From Noviherbaspirillum aerium (lineage in GTDB: Bacteria; Pseudomonadota; Gammaproteobacteria; Burkholderiales; Burkholderiaceae_D), in assembly GCF_008929045.1 (NCBI RefSeq), contig NZ_VFAH01000003.1, positions 1 through 64,000 of the forward strand: a stretch of DNA of 64,000 nucleotides, written 5' to 3'. Within the stretch, counting starts at the first letter, position 1. Each line of letters begins with the position of its first letter. The position numbers were made by a program, and so were the translations under genes. The notes under the pieces are model-generated. The model had not been told where the DNA came from, made no database searches, and worked only from the letters and a program-made list of their open reading frames with translations. Shown here piece by piece: positions 56,380-64,000 of this stretch.

Positions 56380-56540
56380 TAGAGCGGGTTGCGGTTGAGT
56401 GTACGGAAGAATCGGTTTGTCTTGGGATGCAGGGCAAGGCGTAAGGATCGCCGTGTGGCGGGCCACACAAGCGACGAACAACGCTGCCATGCGCCCAAGG
56501 CAGACCGAGACGATCGTACACTCATTCGCAACCCGCTCTA
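56380..56540. repeat. 161-bp palindromic MITE-like element ending in the relA stop codon
   Basis: The ends, TAGAGCGGGTTGCGGTTGAG at 56380 and its inverse from 56540, match at 23 of 25 bases, and inner segments (TCGGTTTGTCTTGGG against TCGGTCTGCCTTGGG) also pair. The whole can fold into one long hairpin. The terminal TAG is used as the stop codon of relA. No transposase is encoded. Confidence 0.75.
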
Positions 56541-58799
56541 ATGCCGCTGCACTTCCAGCACACCGGTGACATCGCGAATGATGCCCAGCGCTTTCTGCAA
56601 TTGCGCGGTGGACGAAATCTCGGCCGTGAACGACATGCGGGCCTGCCCCTTTGCACTCTGTGTGCTGACGCCGATGACATTGATTTTTTCACGCGAAAAA
56701 ATTTCGGAAATATCACGCAGCAAGCCTTGGCGATCAGTGGCAAGGATAAAGATATCGACCGGATAAACCGTTTCCCTGCCGGGTTCGCCCCAAGTGGTCT
56801 GGATGACCCGCTCCAATGCGTTCTTGCGGATTTGCGCAAGATTCTTGCAGTTGGCACGATGGATCGACACGCCCTTGCCGCGCGTGATGAAGCCGACGAT
56901 TTCGTCTGGCGGCGCCGGCTTGCAGCAGCGGGCAAGCTGAGTCAGCAAGCCGTCCGTACCGACCACCAGGACCCCGGAACGGGCTCCCTGCGCGACGCTC
57001 GATGCGCGGCTCTTGTTGGGAATGACCGCATCGGCATCCGCCACATGCTTCGGCTGAGCCTTGTGGGGATCTTCCGCATGCAGCATCAGTTCGATGTTGC
57101 GCAGGCTGAATTCTTCCTTGCCTACGGCAAGAAACAATTCATCGCTCTTTGCGAAACCCAGCTTGTGGGCGAGCTCCTCATGATTGATCGCCGTGCGGCC
57201 CTCGCGCTGCAAGGTCTTTTCAACCATGGCGCGGCCGTGAGCCAGCGTCTCCTGCTGGTCGATCGCATTGAACCAGGCCCGCACCTTGGAGCGGGTGCGC
57301 GGGCTGACGACATAGCCCGGGCTGAGCCAGTCGCGCGACGGGCCATGCGGCACGTTGGCGCCGCGCGCGGTAATGATTTCGACGGTCTGCCCATTTTTCA
57401 GCGGCGTATTGAGCGGCACCATGGCGCCATCAATGCGCGCGCCGCGGCAGCGATGGCCGACATCGGTATGCAGGTGATAGGCGAAGTCGATAGGCGTGGC
57501 GCCGGATGGCAGCTCGATCACCCGCGCCTGCGGTGTCAGCACGTAGATGCGGTCATCCAGCGCCGCCGACTTCAGCTTCTCGACCCATTCGCGCTGTATG
57601 TCTTCCTGCTCCACCATGGCATCGGCGATTTCGCTCTTCCATGCGAGAAGCTGGCGCAGCCAGGCGATTTTCTCGTCATACTTCTGCGCCGCGAAAGCCG
57701 ACCCGCCGCTTTCCTTGTAGCGCCAGTGGGCGGCGACGCCATACTCTGCGAAACGGTGCATCTCATGCGTGCGGATCTGCACTTCCAGCGCCTTGCCGTC
57801 TTCACCCACTACCACCGTATGCAGCGACTGATACCCGTTCGACTTCGGCCGGGAGATATAGTCATCGAATTCTGCCGGAATCGGCGCCCAGATGTTGTGG
57901 ACCAGGCCAAGCACCGCATAACAGGTCTTGATGTCTTCGACGATCACGCGGAACGCGCGCACGTCATAGAGCTCGGAGAAATCGAGCGACTTGCCCCGCA
58001 TCTTGTTCCAGATGCTGTAGATGTGCTTGGGCCTGCCGAACACTTCGGCCTTGATGTCGGCCGCCGCCAGTTCGGACCTGAGCCGGTTGATCGCATTTTC
58101 GACGAAGCTTTCGCGCTCGAGCCGCTTTTCCTCAAGCATCTTCGCGATGCGCTTGTATGTGGCGGGCTCGATGAAGCGGAATGCAAGATCCTCCAGCTCC
58201 CACTTCAGCTGCCAGATGCCGAGCCGGTTTGCCAGCGGCGCATAGAGGTCCAGCGTCTCGCGCGCATAATTGTGCGTCTTCTCGTCTTCGAGCTTGATCT
58301 CGGCAAAGTAGCGCAACGTCGTGATGCGTGACGCCAGCCGGACCAGTACCGCGCGCATGTCGGACGCCATGGCAAGCAGCATCTTGCGCAGCGTTTCCAG
58401 CTGTTCGGCTGCCTGCAGGGAAGCATTCTTGCCGCGCGCCGGCTCCTTTTGTCCGAATGTCTGTCCATGCAGCTTCATCAGCGTCCGGATGCCGGTCACC
58501 AGATCGGAAATTTCCTTTCCGAAACGATCTTCGATGGATGCATAGGCTGCGGCATCGAAGTCGGCCAGCTCGAAAAGCAGGCCCGCTATCCGGGAATCCG
58601 TGTCGGTATTGAGCAGAGCAAGCGTCGTTGCCACACCCTGCGAAAAGGCAAACGCATCCTGCCCCGTCACCACCGCATGGTCGCGGTAGAGTGGCTCGAC
58701 AAACGCGAGCGCATCCAGCACGCGCGCTCCATCCTCGGCACTCAGGCCGGCAGTGAGCTGTACATGCGTTTCGCTGGGCGAAGCAACAATCGAGACCAT
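56538..58799 (-). CDS. relA: (p)ppGpp synthetase RelA
   Basis: A 753-residue long RSH protein: an inactive hydrolase domain, then synthetase (GRPKHIYSIWNKM, FDDYISRPKSNGYQSLHTVVVG), TGS (ELPSGATPIDFAYHLHTDVGHRC), zinc-finger-like CCKPAPPDEIVGFITRGKG and ACT domains (DRQGLLRDISEIFSREKINVIG). The HD motif needed for (p)ppGpp hydrolysis is missing (DSRIAGLLFELADFDAA where HD should be), as in RelA rather than SpoT. It makes (p)ppGpp on ribosomes stalled with uncharged tRNA. Its stop codon lies in a repeat element. Confidence 0.95.
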   Translation of the reverse strand: MVSIVASPSETHVQLTAGLSAEDGARVLDALAFVEPLYRDHAVVTGQDAFAFSQGVATTLALLNTDTDSRIAGLLFELADFDAAAYASIEDRFGKEISDLVTGIRTLMKLHGQTFGQKEPARGKNASLQAAEQLETLRKMLLAMASDMRAVLVRLASRITTLRYFAEIKLEDEKTHNYARETLDLYAPLANRLGIWQLKWELEDLAFRFIEPATYKRIAKMLEEKRLERESFVENAINRLRSELAAADIKAEVFGRPKHIYSIWNKMRGKSLDFSELYDVRAFRVIVEDIKTCYAVLGLVHNIWAPIPAEFDDYISRPKSNGYQSLHTVVVGEDGKALEVQIRTHEMHRFAEYGVAAHWRYKESGGSAFAAQKYDEKIAWLRQLLAWKSEIADAMVEQEDIQREWVEKLKSAALDDRIYVLTPQARVIELPSGATPIDFAYHLHTDVGHRCRGARIDGAMVPLNTPLKNGQTVEIITARGANVPHGPSRDWLSPGYVVSPRTRSKVRAWFNAIDQQETLAHGRAMVEKTLQREGRTAINHEELAHKLGFAKSDELFLAVGKEEFSLRNIELMLHAEDPHKAQPKHVADADAVIPNKSRASSVAQGARSGVLVVGTDGLLTQLARCCKPAPPDEIVGFITRGKGVSIHRANCKNLAQIRKNALERVIQTTWGEPGRETVYPVDIFILATDRQGLLRDISEIFSREKINVIGVSTQSAKGQARMSFTAEISSTAQLQKALGIIRDVTGVLEVQRH

Positions 58800-58814
58800 G
58801 AAAATCGAAAGTCT

Positions 58815-59162
58815 TTATTGCGCTGCCGTGACAACCATTTCGACCAGCCATTCCGGCTTGGCCAGCTTTGCCTGCACCGTGGCGCGCGGCGGCGAATTGC
58901 CTTCCGCAACCCACTCGTTCCAGACGGAATTCATCCCGGCGAAGTCCTTGATGTCGGCAATGTAGATCTGGCACATCAGGATGCGCGACTTGTCGCTGCC
59001 CGCCTCGGCAAGCAGCCGGTCGATATGGCCGAGTACCTCGCGCGTCTGGCCTTCGATGTTCTGGGTCAGGTCTTCTGCAATCTGGCCGGCAAGATAGATC
59101 GTGCCGTTATGGATGGCAAGCTCGGAAAGAGTCTTGCCGACATGGAGACGTTGTATTTCCAT
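58815..59162 (-). CDS. RidA family protein (YjgF/YER057c/UK114)
   Basis: A 115-residue RidA-like protein: HNGTIYLAGQIAED, DRLLAEAGSDKSRILMCQIYIADIKDFAGMNSVWNEWV and PPRATVQAKLAKPEWLVEMVV with the conserved Arg that binds the imine carboxylate. Family members hydrolyse reactive enamines/imines from amino acid catabolism. Sixteen bases lie between its stop and the relA start, so the two may be co-transcribed. Confidence 0.92.
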   Translation of the reverse strand: MEIQRLHVGKTLSELAIHNGTIYLAGQIAEDLTQNIEGQTREVLGHIDRLLAEAGSDKSRILMCQIYIADIKDFAGMNSVWNEWVAEGNSPPRATVQAKLAKPEWLVEMVVTAAQ

Positions 59163-59183
59163 ATGCTCATTTCAAGAAACGTT

Positions 59184-60050
59184 TTAACCCAGCAGGAAAT
59201 CCCGGACGATCCGGATCTGCTGTTCCTGCATGAGGGTCGGAGCGTGCCCTACCCCCGGTAGTTCAACCAGCTTCGCTCCTGGTCCACGCGCCGCCATGGC
59301 AAGCGCCGTCTCGTGCGAAACGAGGTCGGACTGCTCGCCGCGCAGCAGAAGCGTCGGGCATGCGATCGCGTCATAGGCCATCCAAAGCAGAGCCTCGCCC
59401 TGCTTTGCCGATTCCGGCGTCGCCGCCTTGAATGGCTCCGCCACTCCAAGATCGTAATGGCGGACCCATTGCCCATCCTCATTCCGGCGCAGCACATCCG
59501 CCGCAAGCTTGTGCCACTCACCCTCGTCATGCGGGCCGAACGGCTGCGAAATCTCGCGTATGTAACGTGCGCCCTCCTCGAAGCTCGCAAAGCGCATGTC
59601 CTGACCGATGTACTGCCCTATCCTGGCGATTGCCTCGGGATTGAGCGTCGGCCCGACATCATTGAGCACCAGCCTGTTGATCGGACTGTCCTTGAGCGAA
59701 GCCAGGCTCATTCCGATCAGGCCGCCCATCGAGGTGCCGACCCAGTGCACGGTATCGGCATTCAGGCGCGCCAGCAGCGTCACCATGTCGGCGACATACT
59801 GCGGCACCTGGTAATGCTGCGGGTTCTTCAAACGCCCCGAACGGCCGCGACCCACCACATCCGGGCATACGACCCGGTACTCGTCGCAAAGAGTCATGGC
59901 AAGGCGGTCAAAATCATCGGACACCCGCGTCACGCCATGGACACAGACCAGTACCCTGGGGTTTGCGGGATCACCCCACTCCTTGTAGGCCATCTGGTGC
60001 AGACCGGATGGTGACAGGCATTGCACCGCTTTAATCTGGACTTGGCTCAT
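59184..60050 (-). CDS. Alpha/beta hydrolase
   Basis: A 288-residue hydrolase. Oxyanion region VCVHGVTRVSDDFDRLA, nucleophile elbow WVGTSMGGLIGMSLA (Ser), Asp in LLRGEQSDLVS, and His in PGVGHAPTLM form a complete triad. Substrate unknown. It is 21 bases upstream of ridA in the same orientation and diverges from the 3-hydroxybutyrate dehydrogenase gene. Confidence 0.88.
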   Translation of the reverse strand: MSQVQIKAVQCLSPSGLHQMAYKEWGDPANPRVLVCVHGVTRVSDDFDRLAMTLCDEYRVVCPDVVGRGRSGRLKNPQHYQVPQYVADMVTLLARLNADTVHWVGTSMGGLIGMSLASLKDSPINRLVLNDVGPTLNPEAIARIGQYIGQDMRFASFEEGARYIREISQPFGPHDEGEWHKLAADVLRRNEDGQWVRHYDLGVAEPFKAATPESAKQGEALLWMAYDAIACPTLLLRGEQSDLVSHETALAMAARGPGAKLVELPGVGHAPTLMQEQQIRIVRDFLLG

Positions 60051-60162
60051 ATTTGTGTCGAATCAGCGAATCTGCTTGCCATTCTCACATTTTAATGGGC
60101 GTTCCGCTTAAAATTCTATTTAAGTTCGGCTCAGGTACAAAATTTCATTCGCAGGAGAAATC

Positions 60163-60957
60163 ATGCAGGGCACTATGCATCAGGGAAAAACGGCGCTTGT
60201 TACCGGGTCGACGTCAGGAATCGGATTGGGTATCGCCAGGAAGTTTGCCGGCCAGGGAGCGAACATCGTCTTCAACGGCTTTGGCGACGCGAGTGAAATT
60301 GAAGCGCTGCAAACCGCGGTAAAAAACGAGTTCGGCGTCCAGACTGCCTATCACGGGGCTGACATGTCCAAGCCCACCGAGATTGAAGCCATGATGAAGT
60401 TTGCCGCAGAGAAGTTCGGCGGCGTGGATATCCTGGTCAACAATGCCGGCATCCAGCATGTTGCGAACATCGAAGATTTTCCGGTGGAGAAATGGGACGC
60501 CATCATTGCGATCAACCTGAGTTCCGCCTTTCACACTACCCGGCTCGCCCTGCCCTCGATGAAAGCGAAGAACTGGGGACGCATTCTCAACATCGCATCG
60601 GTTCACGGTCTGGTCGGCTCAGCGCAGAAATCGGCTTACGTCGCCGCCAAGCATGGCATCGTCGGCCTCACCAAGGTAACGGCTTTGGAAAACGCGCAAG
60701 GCGGCGTGACATGCAATGCAATCTGTCCCGGCTGGGTACTGACACCGCTGGTGCAGAAGCAGGTGGATGCACGCGCCGCGCAGCAAGGCCTGTCGAACGA
60801 CGAAGCAAAAACGTCGCTGCTCTCGGAAAAACAGCCCTCGGGAGATTTCGTCACTCCCGAACAGCTGGGTGACCTCGCGGTATTCCTCTCCAGCGATGCA
60901 GCGTCGCAGGTACGCGGCGTGGCCTGGAACATGGATGGAGGCTGGGTGGCCCAGTAA
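60163..60957 (+). CDS. bdhA: 3-hydroxybutyrate dehydrogenase
   Basis: A 264-residue SDR: TGSTSGIGLGIA cofactor motif, NNAGIQHVANIEDFP, IASVHGLVGSAQKSAYVAAKHG with the Ser and Tyr-x3-Lys catalytic residues, and the C-terminal MDGGWVAQ that is characteristic of D-3-hydroxybutyrate dehydrogenases. It oxidises 3-hydroxybutyrate to acetoacetate with NAD. AGGAG precedes the ATG; CTTAAA-N6-TTTAAG (60107-60124) is an inverted repeat in the promoter region. It is convergent with the CoA-transferase genes that use its product. Confidence 0.94.
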   Translation: MQGTMHQGKTALVTGSTSGIGLGIARKFAGQGANIVFNGFGDASEIEALQTAVKNEFGVQTAYHGADMSKPTEIEAMMKFAAEKFGGVDILVNNAGIQHVANIEDFPVEKWDAIIAINLSSAFHTTRLALPSMKAKNWGRILNIASVHGLVGSAQKSAYVAAKHGIVGLTKVTALENAQGGVTCNAICPGWVLTPLVQKQVDARAAQQGLSNDEAKTSLLSEKQPSGDFVTPEQLGDLAVFLSSDAASQVRGVAWNMDGGWVAQ

Positions 60958-61049
60958 TATCCCGACTCATATTCCGACTCAGGCCATGCCGCACGATCGC
61001 CGGCGGCATGGCAGGTCTCTACCACAGGACTTGCATCGGACCCATCAAT

Positions 61050-61087
61050 AAAAAAACGGTGCCCGCATTTAGCCGGCACCGTTTTTT
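61050..61087. terminator. Bidirectional intrinsic terminator between bdhA and the CoA-transferase genes
   Basis: CGGTGCC (61057-61063) and GGCACCG (61075-61081) form a strong stem extended by six A on the left and six T on the right, so it terminates both converging transcripts. Confidence 0.88.
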
Positions 61088-61121
61088 ATCGGGGAAATAC
61101 GCAGAAGAGCGCAGGAGAGAA

Positions 61122-61775
61122 TCAGGAAATCGCGCTGAGGTCCACTGCCGCACCGGTCTTCTCGACCAGTTCTTCCTTGCTCACGCCCGGCGCCAGTTCG
61201 ACCACCTTCAGCCCCTTGTCCGTCACATCCAGCACGCCGAGGTCGGTGATGATGCGATCGACGACGCCCACGCCGGTCAGGGGCAGATCGCACTTCTTCA
61301 GGATCTTGTGCGATGTCGTGCCATCCTTGGCTTTCGCCACATGCTCCATCAGGACGACCACGCGGCCCACACCTGCAACCAGGTCCATCGCGCCGCCCAT
61401 GCCCTTGACCATTTTGCCCGGGATCATCCAGTTGGCCAGGTCGCCCTGTTCGCTCACCTGCATTGCTCCCAGGATGGCGATATTGATCTTCCCGCCCCGG
61501 ATCATGGCGAACGAGTCGGCGGAACTGAAGAAGGAGGAACCGCGCAGCGATGTCACCGTCTGCTTGCCCGCGTTGATCAGATCGGGATCGACCGCATCAT
61601 CCGTCGGGAACGGGCCGATGCCGAGCAGGCCGTTCTCCGACTGCAGCCACACTTCCATATCGTTCGGAACATAGTTCGCCACCAGCGTCGGCAAGCCGAT
61701 GCCCAGGTTCACATAGAAACCGTCCTGCAGTTCCTTCGCTGCGCGTGCAGCCATTTCATCACGAGTCCATGCCAT
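61122..61775 (-). CDS. scoB: Succinyl-CoA:3-ketoacid CoA-transferase subunit B
   Basis: A 217-residue subunit with the catalytic Glu in [14 protein letters not shown] and the [19 protein letters not shown] motif. With subunit A it moves CoA from succinyl-CoA to acetoacetate. It begins 14 bases after scoA. Confidence 0.95.
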   Translation of the reverse strand: MAWTRDEMAARAAKELQDGFYVNLGIGLPTLVANYVPNDMEVWLQSENGLLGIGPFPTDDAVDPDLINAGKQTVTSLRGSSFFSSADSFAMIRGGKINIAILGAMQVSEQGDLANWMIPGKMVKGMGGAMDLVAGVGRVVVLMEHVAKAKDGTTSHKILKKCDLPLTGVGVVDRIITDLGVLDVTDKGLKVVELAPGVSKEELVEKTGAAVDLSAIS

Positions 61776-61789
61776 GTTCGTTCTCCAGA

Positions 61790-62488
61790 TTACTTTGCAC
61801 GCACTGTGCGTTGTTCGATACGTTTTTCGGGCGTTGCATTGACGACGATGCGGTGCACGAAAATGCCTGGAGTATGGATCTGGTCGGGATCGAGCTCGCC
61901 AGTCTCCACCAGCTTCTCGACTTCCACGACGGTGATCTTGCCAGCCATGGCGACATTCGGATTGAAATTGCGCGCGGTCTTGCGGAAGACCAGGTTGCCC
62001 ACCTTGTCGGCCATGTAGGCCTTCACCAGCGACACGTCGGCCACCAGCGAGCGCTCCATCACGTATTTCTCACCGTCGAATTCACGCACTTCCTTGCCGT
62101 CGGCGACGATCGTGCCGACACCGGTCTTGGTGAAGAAGGCCGGGATGCCGGAGCCGCCGGCGCGCAGCTTTTCAGCCAGCGTGCCCTGCGGAGTGAACTC
62201 CAGTTCAAGTTCGCCCGCCAGGTACTGCCGCTCGAACTCCTTGTTCTCGCCGACATAGGATGCGATCATTTTTTTGATCTGGCGCGTTGTCAGCAGCTGG
62301 CCCAGGCCGAAACCGTCGACGCCGGCATTGTTGGAAATCGCCGTCAGGTTTTGCACGCCGGAGTCGCGCAACGCGGCGATCAGCGCTTCGGGAATGCCGC
62401 ACAGGCCGAAGCCGCCCACGGCGATAGTCTGCCCGTCCTTGACGATGCCGGCCAGCGCGCTGGCGGCATCCGGATAAACTTTATTCAT
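61790..62488 (-). CDS. scoA: Succinyl-CoA:3-ketoacid CoA-transferase subunit A
   Basis: A 232-residue subunit, [20 protein letters not shown], with [28 protein letters not shown] and [24 protein letters not shown], all conserved. The ATG at 62488 with AGAGGG upstream is preferred to the longer frame to 62569. Heads the scoAB operon and diverges from the PAS-LuxR gene. Confidence 0.95.
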   Translation of the reverse strand: MNKVYPDAASALAGIVKDGQTIAVGGFGLCGIPEALIAALRDSGVQNLTAISNNAGVDGFGLGQLLTTRQIKKMIASYVGENKEFERQYLAGELELEFTPQGTLAEKLRAGGSGIPAFFTKTGVGTIVADGKEVREFDGEKYVMERSLVADVSLVKAYMADKVGNLVFRKTARNFNPNVAMAGKITVVEVEKLVETGELDPDQIHTPGIFVHRIVVNATPEKRIEQRTVRAK

Positions 62489-62618
62489 ACCGACCCTCTT
62501 CTTGTATAAAGTGCCCGTAGGCTGTTCTAATGTGTCCGCCAGCATAAGATGGTGGACTTGGCCATGCAATACCGTAAAAATACGAATTTTCCGCCTTAAG
62601 CAAGCGCCCCGAGGAAGA

Positions 62619-63179
62619 ATGAGCGCATTTCCAACTATAGATTACGAGACAATCTTCCGGCATGCCCCGGTCGGCATGTGCGTTTCCCACCATAGGGTCA
62701 TCCAGTCCTGCAACGAGGCGCTGGCCCGCATGTTCGGCTATCAGCCTGACCAGCTGGTAGGAAAATCCTTCCTGGTGCTATATCCCACCCTGGATGAATT
62801 CGAGCGCACCGGTGCCCGCATCGTGCCGATCATGAGCGCCAAGGGCCATTATTCGGACGAGCGCATCATGAAACGGGCGAACCAGGAGCTATTCTGGTGC
62901 CATGTGAGCGGCCGTTCATTGATCCATGACGACCCGCATGCGGCCGGCATCTGGACTTTTGAAGACTTGAGCGCAAAACGGCCCGTCACGGCGGAACTCA
63001 CGCCGCGCGAACGGGAAATCGCCGCCCTTCTGGTCGAGGGCAAGACCAGCAAGCTGATCGCACGCCAGGTCGGACTCAGTCCGCGCACCGTGGAGATGCA
63101 CCGTGCCAAGCTGATGCGCAAGTTCTCAGCGTCGACCTCCAGCGAGCTGGTGCATCGCCTCGTCGGCGTCACCGGTTGA
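62619..63179 (+). CDS. PAS domain LuxR-family transcriptional regulator
   Basis: A 186-residue regulator: an N-terminal PAS domain (IFRHAPVGMCVSHHRVIQSCNEALARMFGYQPDQLVGKSF) and a C-terminal LuxR helix-turn-helix (ELTPREREIAALLVEGKTSKLIARQVGLSPRTVEMHRAKLMRKF). No receiver domain is present. ATG at 62619 with GAGGAAG upstream. It diverges from scoAB over a 130-base gap, so control of that operon is a reasonable guess. Confidence 0.9.
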   Translation: MSAFPTIDYETIFRHAPVGMCVSHHRVIQSCNEALARMFGYQPDQLVGKSFLVLYPTLDEFERTGARIVPIMSAKGHYSDERIMKRANQELFWCHVSGRSLIHDDPHAAGIWTFEDLSAKRPVTAELTPREREIAALLVEGKTSKLIARQVGLSPRTVEMHRAKLMRKFSASTSSELVHRLVGVTG

Positions 63180-63200
63180 GCGACCCTGCCCGGCCCTGTC

Positions 63201-63614
63201 TTATTCCGGTGTCGCGAGCAGAGCCCGGATGCGTTCGGGAAGCGGCGTCGATTTCTCCTTGGGGAAATCGACCCACACGATCTTCGCCCCGCCTTCCGCG
63301 GCGATCACATCGGGCTCGTCGACGCGGCGGATTTCCTGATAGCTTTCAAAGCTGGAACGTCCCGGCTCGCCGACATAGGTACGGATTTCGATGTCGCCCG
63401 GATACTTCAGCTGCTTGATGAAGGTGCATCGGGCATTGACAATGACCGGCCCTTCCCCGCTCGGGTCTGGCTGGCAACCGGCTTCCACGAACCAGGAGAT
63501 GCGGGCCTGCTCCAGGTAGCGGAAATATACCGTGTTGTTGACATGTCCCATCGCATCCATGTCGCCCCAGCGGATGGGCATGCGCAGCGTATGGACGAGC
63601 TTCTTTCTTGTCAT
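63201..63614 (-). CDS. Acyl-CoA thioesterase, 4-hydroxybenzoyl-CoA thioesterase (YbgC) fold
   Basis: A 137-residue hot-dog protein: MPIRWGDMDAMGHVNNTVYFRYLEQARISWF carries the Asp and the HVNN signature of the 4HBT family. Substrate unknown. The ATG at 63614 (MTRKKLVHTLR) is preferred to a TTG at 63632. It directly follows the edge SDR gene and may be its operon partner. Confidence 0.9.
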   Translation of the reverse strand: MTRKKLVHTLRMPIRWGDMDAMGHVNNTVYFRYLEQARISWFVEAGCQPDPSGEGPVIVNARCTFIKQLKYPGDIEIRTYVGEPGRSSFESYQEIRRVDEPDVIAAEGGAKIVWVDFPKEKSTPLPERIRALLATPE

Positions 63615-63671
63615 CGGATTCAATCGATTCAATCAGTAATCGGTGGTTGGGGATGCCTGCGGGGTGCCGGA

Positions 63672-64000
63672 TCAGTACGCCGCCATGCCGTCGTCGGCGG
63701 TGACGATCGCGCCATTCATGAAGCGCGACTCTTCGCCCGCGAGCAGCAGCAGCAGGCCATCCAGATCCTCCGGCTGGCCGAGACGCTTGCGCGGCAGCAT
63801 GTTGATCAGGTTCTGGCCGTTTTCGGTGGCGAAATAGTCTTCGTTGATCTCGGTGCTGATGTATCCCGGACAGATGGCATTGACGTTGATGCCGAAACGC
63901 CCCCACTCGACCGCCATGGATTTGGTCATATGCACGACCGCCGCCTTGCTCATGCAGTAGATACCGATCTGAGGCAGCACGCGCAAGCCGGCCACCGAAG
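63672..64000 (-). CDS. Short-chain dehydrogenase/reductase, C-terminal part (runs off right edge)
   Basis: The frame is open across base 64000, so only the last 109 residues are present: GIYCMSKAAVVHMTKSMAVEWGRFGINVNAICPGYISTE (Tyr-x3-Lys motif), ending with FMNGAIVTADDGMAAY. A classical SDR; cofactor motif and substrate are outside the window. Confidence 0.9.
   Translation of the reverse strand, partial: SVAGLRVLPQIGIYCMSKAAVVHMTKSMAVEWGRFGINVNAICPGYISTEINEDYFATENGQNLINMLPRKRLGQPEDLDGLLLLLAGEESRFMNGAIVTADDGMAAY

Overview
The window is high-GC bacterial DNA, apparently chromosomal, that reads as a betaproteobacterium of the order Burkholderiales, most likely Oxalobacteraceae. The order is inferred from the block thrS-infC-rpmI-rplT-pheS-pheT-ihfA-merR, the short-chain 3-hydroxybutyrate genes, and the style of the dispersed palindromic intergenic repeats. 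The genus is not determined. Three genes are cut or damaged: a type VI secretion vgrG runs off the left edge, an SDR gene runs off the right edge, and one siderophore gene carries a frameshift.

Region 1 (1-781) is the 5' part of a vgrG with an unusual 150-residue N-terminal extension. Region 2 (about 1,000-27,720) is a siderophore locus with a pyoverdine-like logic. It encodes a PvdE-type cyclic peptide exporter plus a PepSY membrane protein, a FhuF-type ferric-siderophore reductase, a formyltransferase and a PvdQ-like acylase, an L-ornithine N5-monooxygenase, a TonB-dependent receptor, and a frameshifted PvdO-like FGE-fold gene. It also holds a long minus-strand operon: mbtH, type II thioesterase, Sfp-type phosphopantetheinyl transferase, TauD/SyrP-like dioxygenase, and two NRPSs (FAAL-PCP-C-A-PCP and C-A-PCP-TE). 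At its head is an ECF sigma factor with its own promoter, whose -35 is overlapped by a Fur box. Five promoters of the exact form TAAA-N17-CGTC lie in front of the exporter, reductase, formyltransferase, monooxygenase and mbtH units. This gives a readable circuit: iron/Fur -> ECF sigma -> biosynthesis, export and iron release. The chemistry encoded is loading of a fatty acid, Ser and one further residue, N-hydroxylation and formylation of ornithine, export, and periplasmic deacylation.

Region 3 (about 28,100-35,500) is mixed: a copy of the DNA at the NRPS 3' end, a small unknown protein, a YedK/HMCES-type SRAP protein, a membrane GGDEF-EAL protein, a CBS-pair protein, an erythromycin-esterase-like protein, and a 13-unit 9-bp tandem repeat. 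Region 4 (35,588-46,703) is a complete branched-chain amino-acid-type ABC transporter with two binding proteins. It is followed by a 3-hydroxybutyrate oligomer hydrolase, an SDR and a sigma-54 activator; a textbook -24/-12 promoter precedes the SDR.

Region 5 (47,075-60,050) is housekeeping: merR, ihfA, pheT, pheS, rplT, rpmI, infC (with an apparent AUA start), thrS, tRNA-Val(GAC), a CDF metal exporter, relA, ridA and an alpha/beta hydrolase. Region 6 (60,163-64,000) is ketone-body metabolism: 3-hydroxybutyrate dehydrogenase, succinyl-CoA:3-ketoacid CoA-transferase A and B, a PAS-LuxR regulator, a thioesterase and the edge SDR. Regions 4 and 6 together suggest an organism that takes up, hydrolyses and oxidises 3-hydroxybutyrate compounds.

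All reading was by eye. Motif positions are read from the sequence; substrate and regulon assignments are inference from family knowledge.
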